DNA of 13,191 bases. It comes from Neobacillus ginsengisoli (lineage in GTDB: Bacteria > Bacillota > Bacilli > Bacillales_B > DSM-18226). Below are positions 1 through 6,599 of this stretch, in pieces. A model generated the notes under the pieces. It was not told the origin of the DNA. It saw nothing but the letters and a program-made list of their open reading frames with translations, and made no database searches. The stretch is from contig NZ_JAUSTW010000022.1 in the NCBI RefSeq assembly GCF_030813055.1, positions 1-13,191 on the forward strand, read 5' to 3'. Positions within the stretch are counted from its first letter, which is position 1, and each line of letters starts with the position of its first letter. The translations under genes and the position numbers were made by a program.

Positions 1-342
1 CGGTTTAATCACCCTAAAAAACTTGTAGCATTTGCCGGAATTGACCCTAGTATCTTTGAATCAGGAAGGTTCAAAGGAACAGTGAACAGAATAACGAAAA
101 GAGGGTCAAGCAGGCTTAGGCGTGCCTTATATTTAGCCGTTAAATGTGCCATTCGTGATTGTCGAAAAAAGAAAACAACCAAAGATATAATCCCACGCAA
201 CAAGAGGTTACGAGAGTTCTATGATAAGAAACGTGAAGAAGGAAAGCCTTATAAAGTAGCTGTAATAGCCTGTGCAAATAAGCTTTTACAATGGATCTAT
301 GCACTATTAAAAAGCAACTCAACTTTCCAAGATATAGCTTAA
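1..342 (+). CDS. IS110-family transposase, C-terminal part (cut by window start)
   Basis: The frame is open from base 1 to the TAA at 340-342 and encodes about 113 residues. It matches the C-terminal domain (Transposase_20 type) of IS110/IS116/IS902 transposases. Visible hallmarks are the AFAGIDPS segment, then G-R-F-K-G and the basic KRGSSRLRRAL motif. In this family the serine after the glycine of that motif is the proposed catalytic serine of the Tnp domain (family knowledge). A helical tail with CANKLLQWIYALLKSN follows. The N-terminal DEDD RuvC-like half lies outside the window, so intactness cannot be judged. The first ATG, at 82, is internal and not the start. IS110 elements transpose through a circular intermediate guided by a bridge RNA. 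Confidence 0.9.
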   Translation, partial: RFNHPKKLVAFAGIDPSIFESGRFKGTVNRITKRGSSRLRRALYLAVKCAIRDCRKKKTTKDIIPRNKRLREFYDKKREEGKPYKVAVIACANKLLQWIYALLKSNSTFQDIA

Positions 343-368
343 ATAATAAATAAAACTAAACAATACAA

Positions 369-398
369 AACCTTCCAAAAGCAGAATTAAGGAAGGTT
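369..398 (+). terminator. Hairpin just downstream of the IS110 transposase
   Basis: AACCTTCC (369-376) pairs with GGAAGGTT (391-398) around a 14-nt loop. It lies 27 bases after the transposase stop. The following tail (ATTTGG) is short of U, so this is a weak terminator at best. It may instead be part of the non-coding right end of the insertion element. No clear element boundary or target duplication is visible. Confidence 0.4.
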
Positions 399-473
399 AT
401 TTGGCATGCACATTTTTAGTATAACATAAAAAATTTTAAGTTTTGATTGAAAAATGTTGACAAACTATTAGCT

Positions 474-505
474 GGTTTACTTTAAGTGTAATGTTTCACA
501 ATCCT
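474..505 (+). repeat. Dispersed intergenic repeat, copy A
   Basis: It contains TTTAAGTG, a few variable bases, then TTTCACAATC, closely matching copies at 1418-1461 and 12501-12535. It lies just past the 3' end of the minus-strand gene ending at 528. It lacks the GCACCC head seen in the other copies. Function is unknown. Confidence 0.45.
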
Positions 506-527
506 ACTTAAAAAAAAGAAAATCGGA

Positions 528-818
528 CTATCTCTTTAAGGTTGAAACATAAAAACTTTGCAATGCAACTAAAATTATAAATACTGATAAGATGAAGAAA
601 GAAATTGACCATCCTTTCTTTTTTAAAATATATTGTTCTATTCCATTTAAAAACATAGATATTGCAAGAATAATTCCTATAAATCCAGAGTAGAAAAAAT
701 TTACGGGATATGTCGTAAAAGATAAAAATAAAAATACTATCATCGGGATAATCAATATAAATTGAGTAATTACAATCTGCTTTACTCTGTTCTTTAAAAA
801 ACGGTCACTTAATTTCAT
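528..818 (-). CDS. Small three-helix membrane protein, possibly DUF3953-like
   Basis: A 96-aa protein with a basic N-terminus (MKLSDRFLKNR) and three hydrophobic segments at about residues 16-37, 42-61 and 72-90, so it is an integral membrane protein. The polar FLNGIEQYILKKKG stretch before the last helix, and an aromatic near its end (QSFY), resemble the short DUF3953/YczI-type membrane proteins of Bacillus. I make that comparison from memory and hold it weakly. I place the start at the ATG at 818 because GGAG lies 9 nt upstream. A longer TTG start at 833 would overlap that Shine-Dalgarno site. No catalytic motif is visible and no function can be assigned. It is probably transcribed alone. 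Confidence 0.6.
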   Translation of the reverse strand: MKLSDRFLKNRVKQIVITQFILIIPMIVFLFLSFTTYPVNFFYSGFIGIILAISMFLNGIEQYILKKKGWSISFFILSVFIILVALQSFYVSTLKR

Positions 819-893
819 ATCAGTAGTCTCCAATAAGTAAAATTTTTATTATTGAATTTAATTTTAAATGTGTCACTATTCCATCTTTAACTC

Positions 894-913
894 AAGCACC
901 CATTAGCTTAATA
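894..913 (+). repeat. Dispersed intergenic repeat, degenerate copy D
   Basis: CAAGCACCCATTAGCTTAA resembles the GCACCC-TTTAGTTTAA head of copy B (1418-1461) and copy C (12501-12535), but the distal TTCACAA half is missing. It lies between the stop of the 929 gene and the next gene, again at a minus-strand 3' end. Confidence 0.3.
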
Positions 914-928
914 AAAGAAACTTATATT

Positions 929-1369
929 TTACCATTCTCTCCACTCTTCGGTGATGTCTTCCTCGGATTCTAAACCAGCTATCTTTGCTGCTGTATCGAT
1001 AAACTCACAAAGGTCTTCTCTCTCCACCGTTTCGATGAAATCGTCGTATTCATCATTTAATTCATTTATGCTAATAACCACTTCTTTAACAGCTTTAATT
1101 ATCTCGGCTTCAGAAGGATTAGCCCCTAGTTTCTTTAAATCGTCAATGTAAGAGTCAAGAACCTTATTTGTCGCACTGATATTTTCTTCAGTAAAAAATT
1201 CGCCGTCTTCATCATTTTCAATCCATTGGATCGTAGGCTTGTTTTTTTTCAATTCTTCAAAGGTCATAGTATCCTCCCGATATAATTTTTCTTGAATACT
1301 AATAATTTCGCCTGTTATTACTAAAAATCCTTCTTCAAGTAACCTGCCCAGATAGTTTAAGTACAACAT
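929..1369 (-). CDS. Acidic soluble protein of unknown function (DUF5713-like C-terminus?)
   Basis: A 146-aa, strongly acidic protein with no membrane segment. From about residue 60 to the end it looks helical and rich in Glu and Asp. It contains SINELNDEYDDFIETVERED and ends in ITEEWREW. That pattern (LN-x-x-Y, then IET-x-x-RE, then a C-terminal R-x-W) recalls DUF5713 proteins, but this is a resemblance from memory only. Two starts are plausible. The ATG at 1369 has AAAGGAAG 8 nt upstream. The ATG at 1267 (112 aa, starting MTFEELKK) has GGGAGG about 5 nt upstream. I kept the longer one because residues 1-34 look coding. Copy B of the dispersed repeat lies upstream. Function unknown. Confidence 0.6.
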   Translation of the reverse strand: MLYLNYLGRLLEEGFLVITGEIISIQEKLYREDTMTFEELKKNKPTIQWIENDEDGEFFTEENISATNKVLDSYIDDLKKLGANPSEAEIIKAVKEVVISINELNDEYDDFIETVEREDLCEFIDTAAKIAGLESEEDITEEWREW

Positions 1370-1417
1370 TTCCCAATCTTCCTTTTGAAAAAAAAGGCGA
1401 CCTTCTTATTGAAGTAT

Positions 1418-1461
1418 CGCACCCTTTAGTTTAAGTGAAATACTTCACAAATTAAACTAAA
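1418..1461 (+). repeat. Dispersed intergenic repeat, copy B, with strong hairpin
   Basis: It begins GCACCC and continues into TTTAGTTTAA (1425-1434) and GTGAA (1435-1439). These pair with TTCAC (1444-1448) and TTAAACTAAA (1452-1461) around an ATAC loop with an AAA bulge. The 15 base pairs make it a hairpin-forming intergenic repeat. Copies A and C share the TTTAAGTG and TTCACAA parts. Confidence 0.5.
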
Positions 1462-1578
1462 TACCCCCATATTAGAAGTTCATACATACGTAATATTTTT
1501 TTCAATTAGTTACAGATTTTAAATAAATCTAAGGATTATCAATTAAATGTTAGTTAATACAAGCTCTTTAAAAAGTAA

Positions 1579-1607
1579 TTGACAAACCTATATCTCAGCG
1601 ATATTAT
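1579..1607 (+). promoter_or_regulatory. Sigma-A type promoter of the M-box operon
   Basis: TTGACA at 1579-1584 and TATTAT at 1602-1607 are separated by exactly 17 bases. The predicted transcription start, near 1614, lies a few bases before the M-box aptamer, as expected for a riboswitch leader. Confidence 0.8.
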
Positions 1608-1625
1608 TCACTAGAATGATAAAAT

Positions 1626-1787
1626 ATGTCTCGTTAGGTGAGGCTCCTATACAAACATAGGCCACTGCCCGGAAACGTCGAAAGACGCCAATGGGTAGAA
1701 CAGGTATTGCCGGATTAAGGCTCTACTTAACGTGGCTAAGGGATTTCCTTTACGTTGTATAGTGCCAAAACTCAACTTGGGGGAATC
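1626..1787 (+). ncRNA. M-box (ykoK leader) Mg2+ riboswitch
   Basis: The segment carries the conserved M-box strings in the right order: CGTTAGGTGAGGCTCCTA, then ACTGCCC, then CGTCGAAAGACGCCAATGGGT. Further on come an A-rich joining region and TATAGTGCCAAAACTC near the 3' end, which matches the B. subtilis ykoK (mgtE) leader layout. M-box RNAs bind several Mg2+ ions. With high Mg2+ the compact aptamer lets a downstream terminator form, so the operon is expected to be induced when Mg2+ is low. A G-run at 1779-1783 could pair with the CCCC of the terminator (1813-1816) as part of an antiterminator. The predicted target is the ABC transporter at 2104-5138. Confidence 0.93.
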
Positions 1788-1807
1788 GGTTTATTTTGCC
1801 ATGAACT

Positions 1808-1840
1808 AAAAGCCCCTAGGGACAATCCTATGGGGCTTTT
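1808..1840 (+). terminator. Intrinsic terminator of the M-box expression platform
   Basis: AAAAGCCCC (1808-1816) pairs with GGGGCTTTT (1832-1840). Four more pairs (TAGG with CCTA) lie inside and there is one bulged T. The 3' arm supplies the U tract. It sits about 20 bases after the aptamer, where an M-box terminator belongs. Confidence 0.88.
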
Positions 1841-1872
1841 CATATTATATAACCAAGGGGGGAAAACTGGAA

Positions 1873-1992
1873 ATGGACAGTAGTAGTAGTCGAATGTGTT
1901 ATTTGTTTCAAAAATTATTTATTTTACTTAGTAGGATCTACAAAATTCCTTTACCATGGATTAGGTGTGTCTATTTTCAGTCTGTACTTTAA
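1873..1992 (+). CDS. Possible 39-aa leader peptide or small protein in the M-box leader
   Basis: An ATG follows an AAGGGGGG Shine-Dalgarno site (1855-1862) by 10 bases and opens a 39-codon frame ending TAA at 1990-1992. The peptide starts MDSSSSRMCYLFQKLF, has a hydrophobic middle, then KIPLPW and a short cysteine-containing tail. It is the first possible ORF after the M-box terminator, so it would be translated only in transcripts that read through. A second terminator-like hairpin follows at 2050-2080. The layout suits either a leader peptide or a small membrane peptide. I recognise no homologue, and it could also be a decayed gene: the +1 frame near the end reads GLGVSIFSLYFKHL before its own stop. 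Confidence 0.4.
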   Translation: MDSSSSRMCYLFQKLFILLSRIYKIPLPWIRCVYFQSVL

Positions 1993-2049
1993 ACATCTTT
2001 AGGCTGAATTTATTCCACTAACCCTTTTTAAAGGAAGGACGACGGTACT

Positions 2050-2080
2050 CTCCTACTGAATATGTAGGGGTTTTTATTTT
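2050..2080 (+). terminator. Second terminator-like hairpin before the permease gene
   Basis: CTCCTAC (2050-2056) pairs with GTAGGGG (2064-2070), with one G-U pair and a 7-nt loop. The tail TTTTTATTTT (2071-2080) follows directly. It lies only 24 bases before the permease start. As it precedes the gene, it is likely an attenuator and not an operon end. Confidence 0.55.
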
Positions 2081-2103
2081 GCTTTTAAAAGGGGCTGTTC
2101 ACT

Positions 2104-3828
2104 ATGCAACTCAATATTTTCTCAAATGTCAAACAAAATAAAAAATTTGGATGGGCAGATATACTTGTCATCTTCTTATTATTAGCCATTTTATATGCCG
2201 CAGCGAAACTTGGTTCTGGTATGGAGGTTCCTTTTTCGGCAGTTCAGCAGTCAAAGTTAAGTCTTGACCCAATATGGCTTCCCTATTATGCAGGGAGGTC
2301 ACTGCTTCGAATGTTTATCGCATTTGCAGCATCATTAATATTTACTTTTGTTTATGGTCGAATAGCTGCCTATAATCAGACTGCAGAAAAATTCATGATT
2401 CCGGCTATCGATATTTTACAATCCGTACCTGTTTTAGGATTTCTATCGGCAACTGTTCTTGCCTTTATGGCATTGTTTCCAGGGAGTTTACTAGGTGTAG
2501 AGTGTGCATCTATTTTTGCGATTTTTACTGGACAGGTTTGGAATATGACCTTCAGCTTTTACCATTCCCTAAAAACAATCCCACGAGAATTGGATGAAGC
2601 TACAAAAATGAATCGATTAGGTATTAGGAATCGTTTCTTCAAATTAGAAGTTCCATTTTCTATGATCGGCTTAGTTTGGAACAGCATGATGTCTTTTGGC
2701 GGGGGGTGGTTTTTCCTTGCCGCTAGTGAATCCATAAGTGTTCTCAATCAGGATATCCATTTACCTGGTATTGGATCGTACATGGCCTTGGCAGCTGATA
2801 AAGGAAATATCCATGCTATTATTTATTCAATTCTAACGATGATTATATTAATTGTTGTTGTGGATCAGTTATTTTGGAGACCGATTATTGCATGGAGTCA
2901 AAAATTCAAAAATGAACAGACGGAATCTAGTGATATTCCGACCTCTTGGGTATTTAATATCCTAAAACGAGCAGGATTTGTTCATTTTGTTAACCAATAT
3001 CTTAAAAGAATACTTCACGATTGGTTTATTGTATTTTCTAAAAAAAGCTCACAAATTACTTTTCCACAAATCCCGGGTCTTTTTAAAAGAGTCATAAATT
3101 GGTTGCTGGTTGCTTGCGTTGCTGCAATTGTTTGTAAATATTTATTCGAAGGAATTATTGAAGTATCTAGGTTGAGCTGGTACGAAGTGACCCATGTAGT
3201 CGTTCTTGGGCTACTGACTGCATTTCGAGTGTTTATCTCTACACTATTAGCGGTTATTTGGACACTTCCTGTAGGAGTCTTTATCGGCACGAATCCACGG
3301 TTATCAAGAATTGTTCAACCGATTGTCCAGGTTTTGTCCTCATTTCCTGCCAATATGGCATTTCCTATTATCACCATTCTTTACCTTAAATTAAAAATTT
3401 CAATGGAAATTGGTGCAATCCCGTTAATGATGTTAGGAACACAATGGTATGTGCTTTTTAACGTCATTGCAGGTGCCATGGCAATTCCTTCTGACCTTAA
3501 AGAAGCAAGCTCGATTTTAAAATTAACACGCTGGCAGACTTGGAAAACGCTTATCCTTCCTGCTGTCTTTCCTTTTCTAATTACTGGATGTATCACAGCA
3601 AGCGGAGGAGCTTGGAATGCTAGTATTGTTTCAGAAATCGTATCTTGGAAAAGTAATACCCTACAAGCCTCTGGTTTAGGTTCCTATATTGCTCAAGCAA
3701 CTACAAAAGGAAATTGGCCTGAGATCATTTGGGGGATTATCGTGATGTGTATATTAGTTGTAATTGTAAATCGACTGGTTTGGCGCAGGCTGTATAATCT
3801 CGCCGAAAAGAAATACCATTTGGATTAG
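2104..3828 (+). CDS. ABC transporter permease, two fused NitT/TauT-type (BPD_transp_1) domains
   Basis: A 574-aa integral membrane protein made of two tandem permease domains, about residues 1-270 and 330-574. Each has its own EAA cytoplasmic loop that contacts the ATPase: ELDEATKMNRLG from residue 162 and DLKEASSILKLT from residue 464. Single-domain relatives such as SsuC, TauC and NrtB are about 260 aa and dimerise, whereas this fusion supplies both halves. AAGGGG lies 9 bases before the ATG. It is followed after 11 bases by its ATPase gene. No substrate-binding protein is encoded in the operon, unlike classic nitrate, taurine or sulfonate importers. The substrate is unknown. The M-box leader suggests Mg2+ or another function needed under Mg2+ limitation (inference). 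Automatic labels such as nitrate/sulfonate permease should not be taken literally. Confidence 0.88.
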   Translation: MQLNIFSNVKQNKKFGWADILVIFLLLAILYAAAKLGSGMEVPFSAVQQSKLSLDPIWLPYYAGRSLLRMFIAFAASLIFTFVYGRIAAYNQTAEKFMIPAIDILQSVPVLGFLSATVLAFMALFPGSLLGVECASIFAIFTGQVWNMTFSFYHSLKTIPRELDEATKMNRLGIRNRFFKLEVPFSMIGLVWNSMMSFGGGWFFLAASESISVLNQDIHLPGIGSYMALAADKGNIHAIIYSILTMIILIVVVDQLFWRPIIAWSQKFKNEQTESSDIPTSWVFNILKRAGFVHFVNQYLKRILHDWFIVFSKKSSQITFPQIPGLFKRVINWLLVACVAAIVCKYLFEGIIEVSRLSWYEVTHVVVLGLLTAFRVFISTLLAVIWTLPVGVFIGTNPRLSRIVQPIVQVLSSFPANMAFPIITILYLKLKISMEIGAIPLMMLGTQWYVLFNVIAGAMAIPSDLKEASSILKLTRWQTWKTLILPAVFPFLITGCITASGGAWNASIVSEIVSWKSNTLQASGLGSYIAQATTKGNWPEIIWGIIVMCILVVIVNRLVWRRLYNLAEKKYHLD

Positions 3829-3839
3829 AGGTGTGAGGC

Positions 3840-5138
3840 ATGGAAAAAAACCTTATTGAATTAAAGAAAATTAGCAAACGGTATGATTTGCCAAGCCAAG
3901 GCAACGTTACCGTTTTAGATGACATCAACATTAACATTAATGAAGGAGAGTTCGTTTCGATACTAGGTCCTTCTGGCTCGGGGAAATCAACACTCCTTCG
4001 AATTATAGCTGGTCTCGTTTCCCCATCACAAGGTTCAGTTTTATATAATGGAAAACCCATTGTCGGAACAAACCCAGGTGTTGGTATGGTATTCCAGTCA
4101 TTCGCTTTATTTCCATGGCTAACTGTTATTGAAAATGTAAAACTAGGGCTTGAAAACAAGTCACTAAGGGAAGAAGAAAAGATGCGAAAAGCACTTTCCG
4201 TCATCGATATGATAGGTCTAGATGGCTTTGAAGGCGCTTATCCGAAAGAGCTATCTGGTGGGATGCGTCAACGTGTAGGGATCGGCCGTGCACTTGTCAT
4301 GGAACCTGACATTCTTCTCATGGATGAACCCTTTTCCGCTCTTGATGTATTAACTGCCGAAAACTTAAAGCGTGATTTGCTTGAATTGTGGACGGAGAAA
4401 AAAATTCCAACGAAAAGCATTATCATGGTTACACACAGTATCGAGGAAGCTGTCTATATGTCAGATCGAGCCATTGTTTTATCACGGGACCCTGCTCGTG
4501 TTATCTCTGATATTCCGATTACAATGCCACATTGGCGGGATAAACAAGAGCCTAAATTTACATCGCTTGTAGATCGTATTTATTCTATTTTGACAAAACG
4601 TGAAATTAAAACGATTGAGGTAGAAGAAGTACAGAAAAAGAAGCTTGAAAAAGTTCAGGAAGTCCCTGCGGGGGCTCTCACTGGCTTTATTGAATTGGTT
4701 GATGACCTAGGAAAGAAGTTTGACTTATACAAACTAGCTGATCAATTAAGCCTTAACTTAGAAGATTTTCTTCCAATTGTCGAAGCTGCTCATCTGCTTC
4801 AGTTCGCAACCATTCACCAAGGTGATATAGATTTGACGGAAATTGGTCATCAATTTGCAGACGCTAGCGTACTTGAACGGAAAATATTATTTAAAGAACA
4901 GTTAATGAAGTATGTTCCAATAATGGAAAAAATAGTATGGATTTTACAATCTAAATCAAACAATAAAATGGAACGGGAGTTTTTTGTTGAAATTTTTGAG
5001 AAGCACTTTGGGGCAGAGGAAGCTGAACACCAATTAGATATTTTAATTGACTGGGGAAGATATGCCGAACTAATTTCTTATGATGAAAAAGCAGAGGTGC
5101 TTTACTTAGAAAGTGAAACAGCAGCTATAAATGAATGA
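3840..5138 (+). CDS. ABC transporter ATP-binding protein with C-terminal AAA-associated domain
   Basis: A 432-aa cytoplasmic ATPase partner of the fused permease. The nucleotide-binding domain (about 5-250) has Walker A GPSGSGKST (43-51), Q-loop Gln86, signature LSGGM (138-142), Walker B ILLMDEP (158-164, Asp162/Glu163) and switch His199, so it is expected to be active. Family NitT/TauT ATPases end near residue 260. This one continues after a charged linker (EVEEVQKKKLEKVQ) into a helical domain (about 275-425) of the AAA-associated C-terminal type, starting GALTGFIELVDDLG. That domain's role is unknown; a regulatory or sensing function is a fair guess. An AGAGGTG site overlaps the end of the permease gene just upstream, so the two are likely translated together. 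A strong terminator follows at 5146. Confidence 0.92.
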   Translation: MEKNLIELKKISKRYDLPSQGNVTVLDDINININEGEFVSILGPSGSGKSTLLRIIAGLVSPSQGSVLYNGKPIVGTNPGVGMVFQSFALFPWLTVIENVKLGLENKSLREEEKMRKALSVIDMIGLDGFEGAYPKELSGGMRQRVGIGRALVMEPDILLMDEPFSALDVLTAENLKRDLLELWTEKKIPTKSIIMVTHSIEEAVYMSDRAIVLSRDPARVISDIPITMPHWRDKQEPKFTSLVDRIYSILTKREIKTIEVEEVQKKKLEKVQEVPAGALTGFIELVDDLGKKFDLYKLADQLSLNLEDFLPIVEAAHLLQFATIHQGDIDLTEIGHQFADASVLERKILFKEQLMKYVPIMEKIVWILQSKSNNKMEREFFVEIFEKHFGAEEAEHQLDILIDWGRYAELISYDEKAEVLYLESETAAINE

Positions 5139-5145
5139 TTTTACT

Positions 5146-5182
5146 AAACAGCCGATTTTTTGCAACCGGCTGTTTATTTTTT
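5146..5182 (+). terminator. Operon terminator after the ABC transporter
   Basis: AAACAGCCG (5146-5154) pairs perfectly over 9 bp with CGGCTGTTT (5167-5175), followed by ATTTTTT. It lies 8 bases after the ATPase stop codon. Confidence 0.9.
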
Positions 5183-5443
5183 CGCACTACTAGCGAAACG
5201 ACACAATTCTATCCATCCTTACTCTATTAGGCAGAAAGTATGGTTACCATTGGTATCGCTATTTGGCGAAAAGTTTTTATCATTTTTTTTAGGTATAATT
5301 GCAATTGGAATTCCCATTGGAGGGTTTTGATTTCTCAATAAAAACTAGAATTAAAAATACCAATAAAATTTGGGAACTTGGCTACATGGCTGGTCTCGAG
5401 CGAAATGGTTCCTATCCTGTTGCTTATGGTCATTCCTCATCAC
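5183..5443 (+). pseudogene. Degraded membrane-protein remnant, origin unknown
   Basis: No intact ORF is present. One plus-strand frame from about 5230 reads KVWLPLVSLFGEKFLSFF and on through a hydrophobic stretch to GGF and a stop near 5330. A second frame at 5400-5450 reads EMVPILLLMVIPHHSGY. Both look like pieces of a polytopic membrane protein separated by stops and frameshifts. I cannot name the family. The remnant ends where the minus-strand gene at 5444 begins its 3' end, consistent with local gene decay. Confidence 0.3.
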
Positions 5444-6091
5444 TCAGGCTATATTAATTGCTCGTGCAGCTAATACAGCTACTATAAGAAGGGAGATAGA
5501 TGATTGAATCATCATAAAAATTTTTGCTCTTTTGGAAATAACCATTGTATCGGTTGGACTGAACGCTGTATTTGTATTGAAAGCCAGATATAAATAATCA
5601 AGGAATGACGGGGTCCATTTTTCCCATCCAGGGATTTCGAAGGTCATTTGCGGAAATAAAAAATCGGATGGCTCACTTTTTCCACTATGCCTCTTCAACG
5701 GACCACCTCGGTCGATTTCCCAATACCATACGGTAAAAACCCCGATATTGACAATCCAAAGCAAGCCTGCACTCCGGAATAAACTGGCTGCACTAGCAGT
5801 ATGTTGAAACAATGCATAAATCAAAAATGACACACTGCTGACTAACCCTAACGTAATTACCCCTGTTATGCCAAGAGACAAAACACGCGTCCATCCATGA
5901 TGACCTCGGACCATACTTATTACCATTGGTACCAGCAGAATGAGTACGATTGAAACTATTGTCCAACTAGGACCTAGAGTTAAATTTTCCGAAATAATAC
6001 TAAGTAGTGCACCAATGACTAGAACCGTCAATAAATATGCGCCCCGAGGAACCTTAATATGGTGGTTATCTGAAAAATGAGATTCCTGCAA
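5444..6091 (-). CDS. Five-helix membrane protein with channel-like pore segment, function unknown
   Basis: About 215 aa, polytopic, with membrane helices near residues 20-37, 44-64, 70-95, 108-125 and 193-215. The conserved-looking signatures are VWYWEIDRGGP after helix 4 and FLDYLYLAFNTNTAFSPTD ahead of helix 5. The second resembles the pore-loop region of two-helix potassium channel domains and of DUF1345-type proteins. Proteins of this type are usually annotated hypothetical. I choose the TTG at 6091 because GAGAGGAG lies 7 bases upstream; the in-frame TTG at 6097 is too close to that site. A weak promoter (TTGCAA, 17-18 bases, ATATAT/TATATT) lies near 6140-6170. It appears to stand alone. 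Confidence 0.75.
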   Translation of the reverse strand: MQESHFSDNHHIKVPRGAYLLTVLVIGALLSIISENLTLGPSWTIVSIVLILLVPMVISMVRGHHGWTRVLSLGITGVITLGLVSSVSFLIYALFQHTASAASLFRSAGLLWIVNIGVFTVWYWEIDRGGPLKRHSGKSEPSDFLFPQMTFEIPGWEKWTPSFLDYLYLAFNTNTAFSPTDTMVISKRAKIFMMIQSSISLLIVAVLAARAINIA

Positions 6092-6289
6092 TTGCAAACT
6101 CCTCTCTTTTTGTCATATTCGCAGCATATCATAATGAATATATTTTTATGTATTCGATATTTGCAAAGTGTCTTTTTGTTTATATCTCAGTATATTGAAA
6201 ATAAACTTAAGTATACACCTATTCATATCTAAAAAAGTCACTATTATACTGACTGTCAAAAGTATAAACAAAGCCAATTAAGATAATAA

Positions 6290-6320
6290 AAAAACCTTTA
6301 AACAAGGTCTAAAGGTTTTT
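6290..6320 (-). terminator. Terminator after the 64-aa gene
   Basis: AAAAACCTTTA (6290-6300) and TAAAGGTTTTT (6310-6320) form an 11-bp stem with a 9-nt loop. On the minus strand the stem runs into a T-rich tail. It lies 27 bases past the stop of the gene at 6347. It may work in both directions. Confidence 0.8.
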
Positions 6321-6346
6321 CTTAATTGTATTTCTTAAATATATAT

Positions 6347-6541
6347 TTAATGATACTTTTTATTATTTTTCATATCATTAAGCGCTTGTTGCTTGTAATC
6401 CTCCACTAGCTTTTCTAACATTTCTACGTGGTGAGGTTTTACATGTCTTCCTAATTTCCAAGGTACATTTTCTTTATATTCATGATTTTCCGTAAGATTT
6501 ACCTGCTGTTGTTTTGGAAACGGAATAATATTTTTATTCAT
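6347..6541 (-). CDS. Small hypothetical protein (64 aa)
   Basis: A 64-aa polar, basic and His-rich protein without membrane segments. It starts MNKNIIPFPKQQQ, has a central VPWKLGRHVKPHHVE stretch, and a C-terminal helix that ends in lysines and a histidine. AAAGGAG lies about 9 bases before the ATG, and a strong terminator follows, so a real short gene is likely. No family is recognised. The PFPKQQ start is a type often seen in short Bacillus proteins, but this gives no function. Confidence 0.6.
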   Translation of the reverse strand: MNKNIIPFPKQQQVNLTENHEYKENVPWKLGRHVKPHHVEMLEKLVEDYKQQALNDMKNNKKYH

Positions 6542-6599
6542 TAATTAGAACTCCTTTCTATTTGTCTTAATATTAACGAATATACTTTCCGTATAAATT

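Noticed and set aside
951..1151. Plus-strand ORF of 66 codons
   Set aside because: It is a serine-rich shadow of the acidic minus-strand gene at 929-1369, with no ribosome site.
3737..4204. Minus-strand ORF of 155 codons across the permease and ATPase junction
   Set aside because: It is antisense to well-supported ABC transporter genes, covers Walker A and other motifs, and has no recognisable domain.
5230..5450. Reading the debris as a third gene of the ABC operon
   Set aside because: It lies after a strong terminator and is interrupted by stops and frame changes. It shows no substrate-binding protein features such as a lipoprotein signal.
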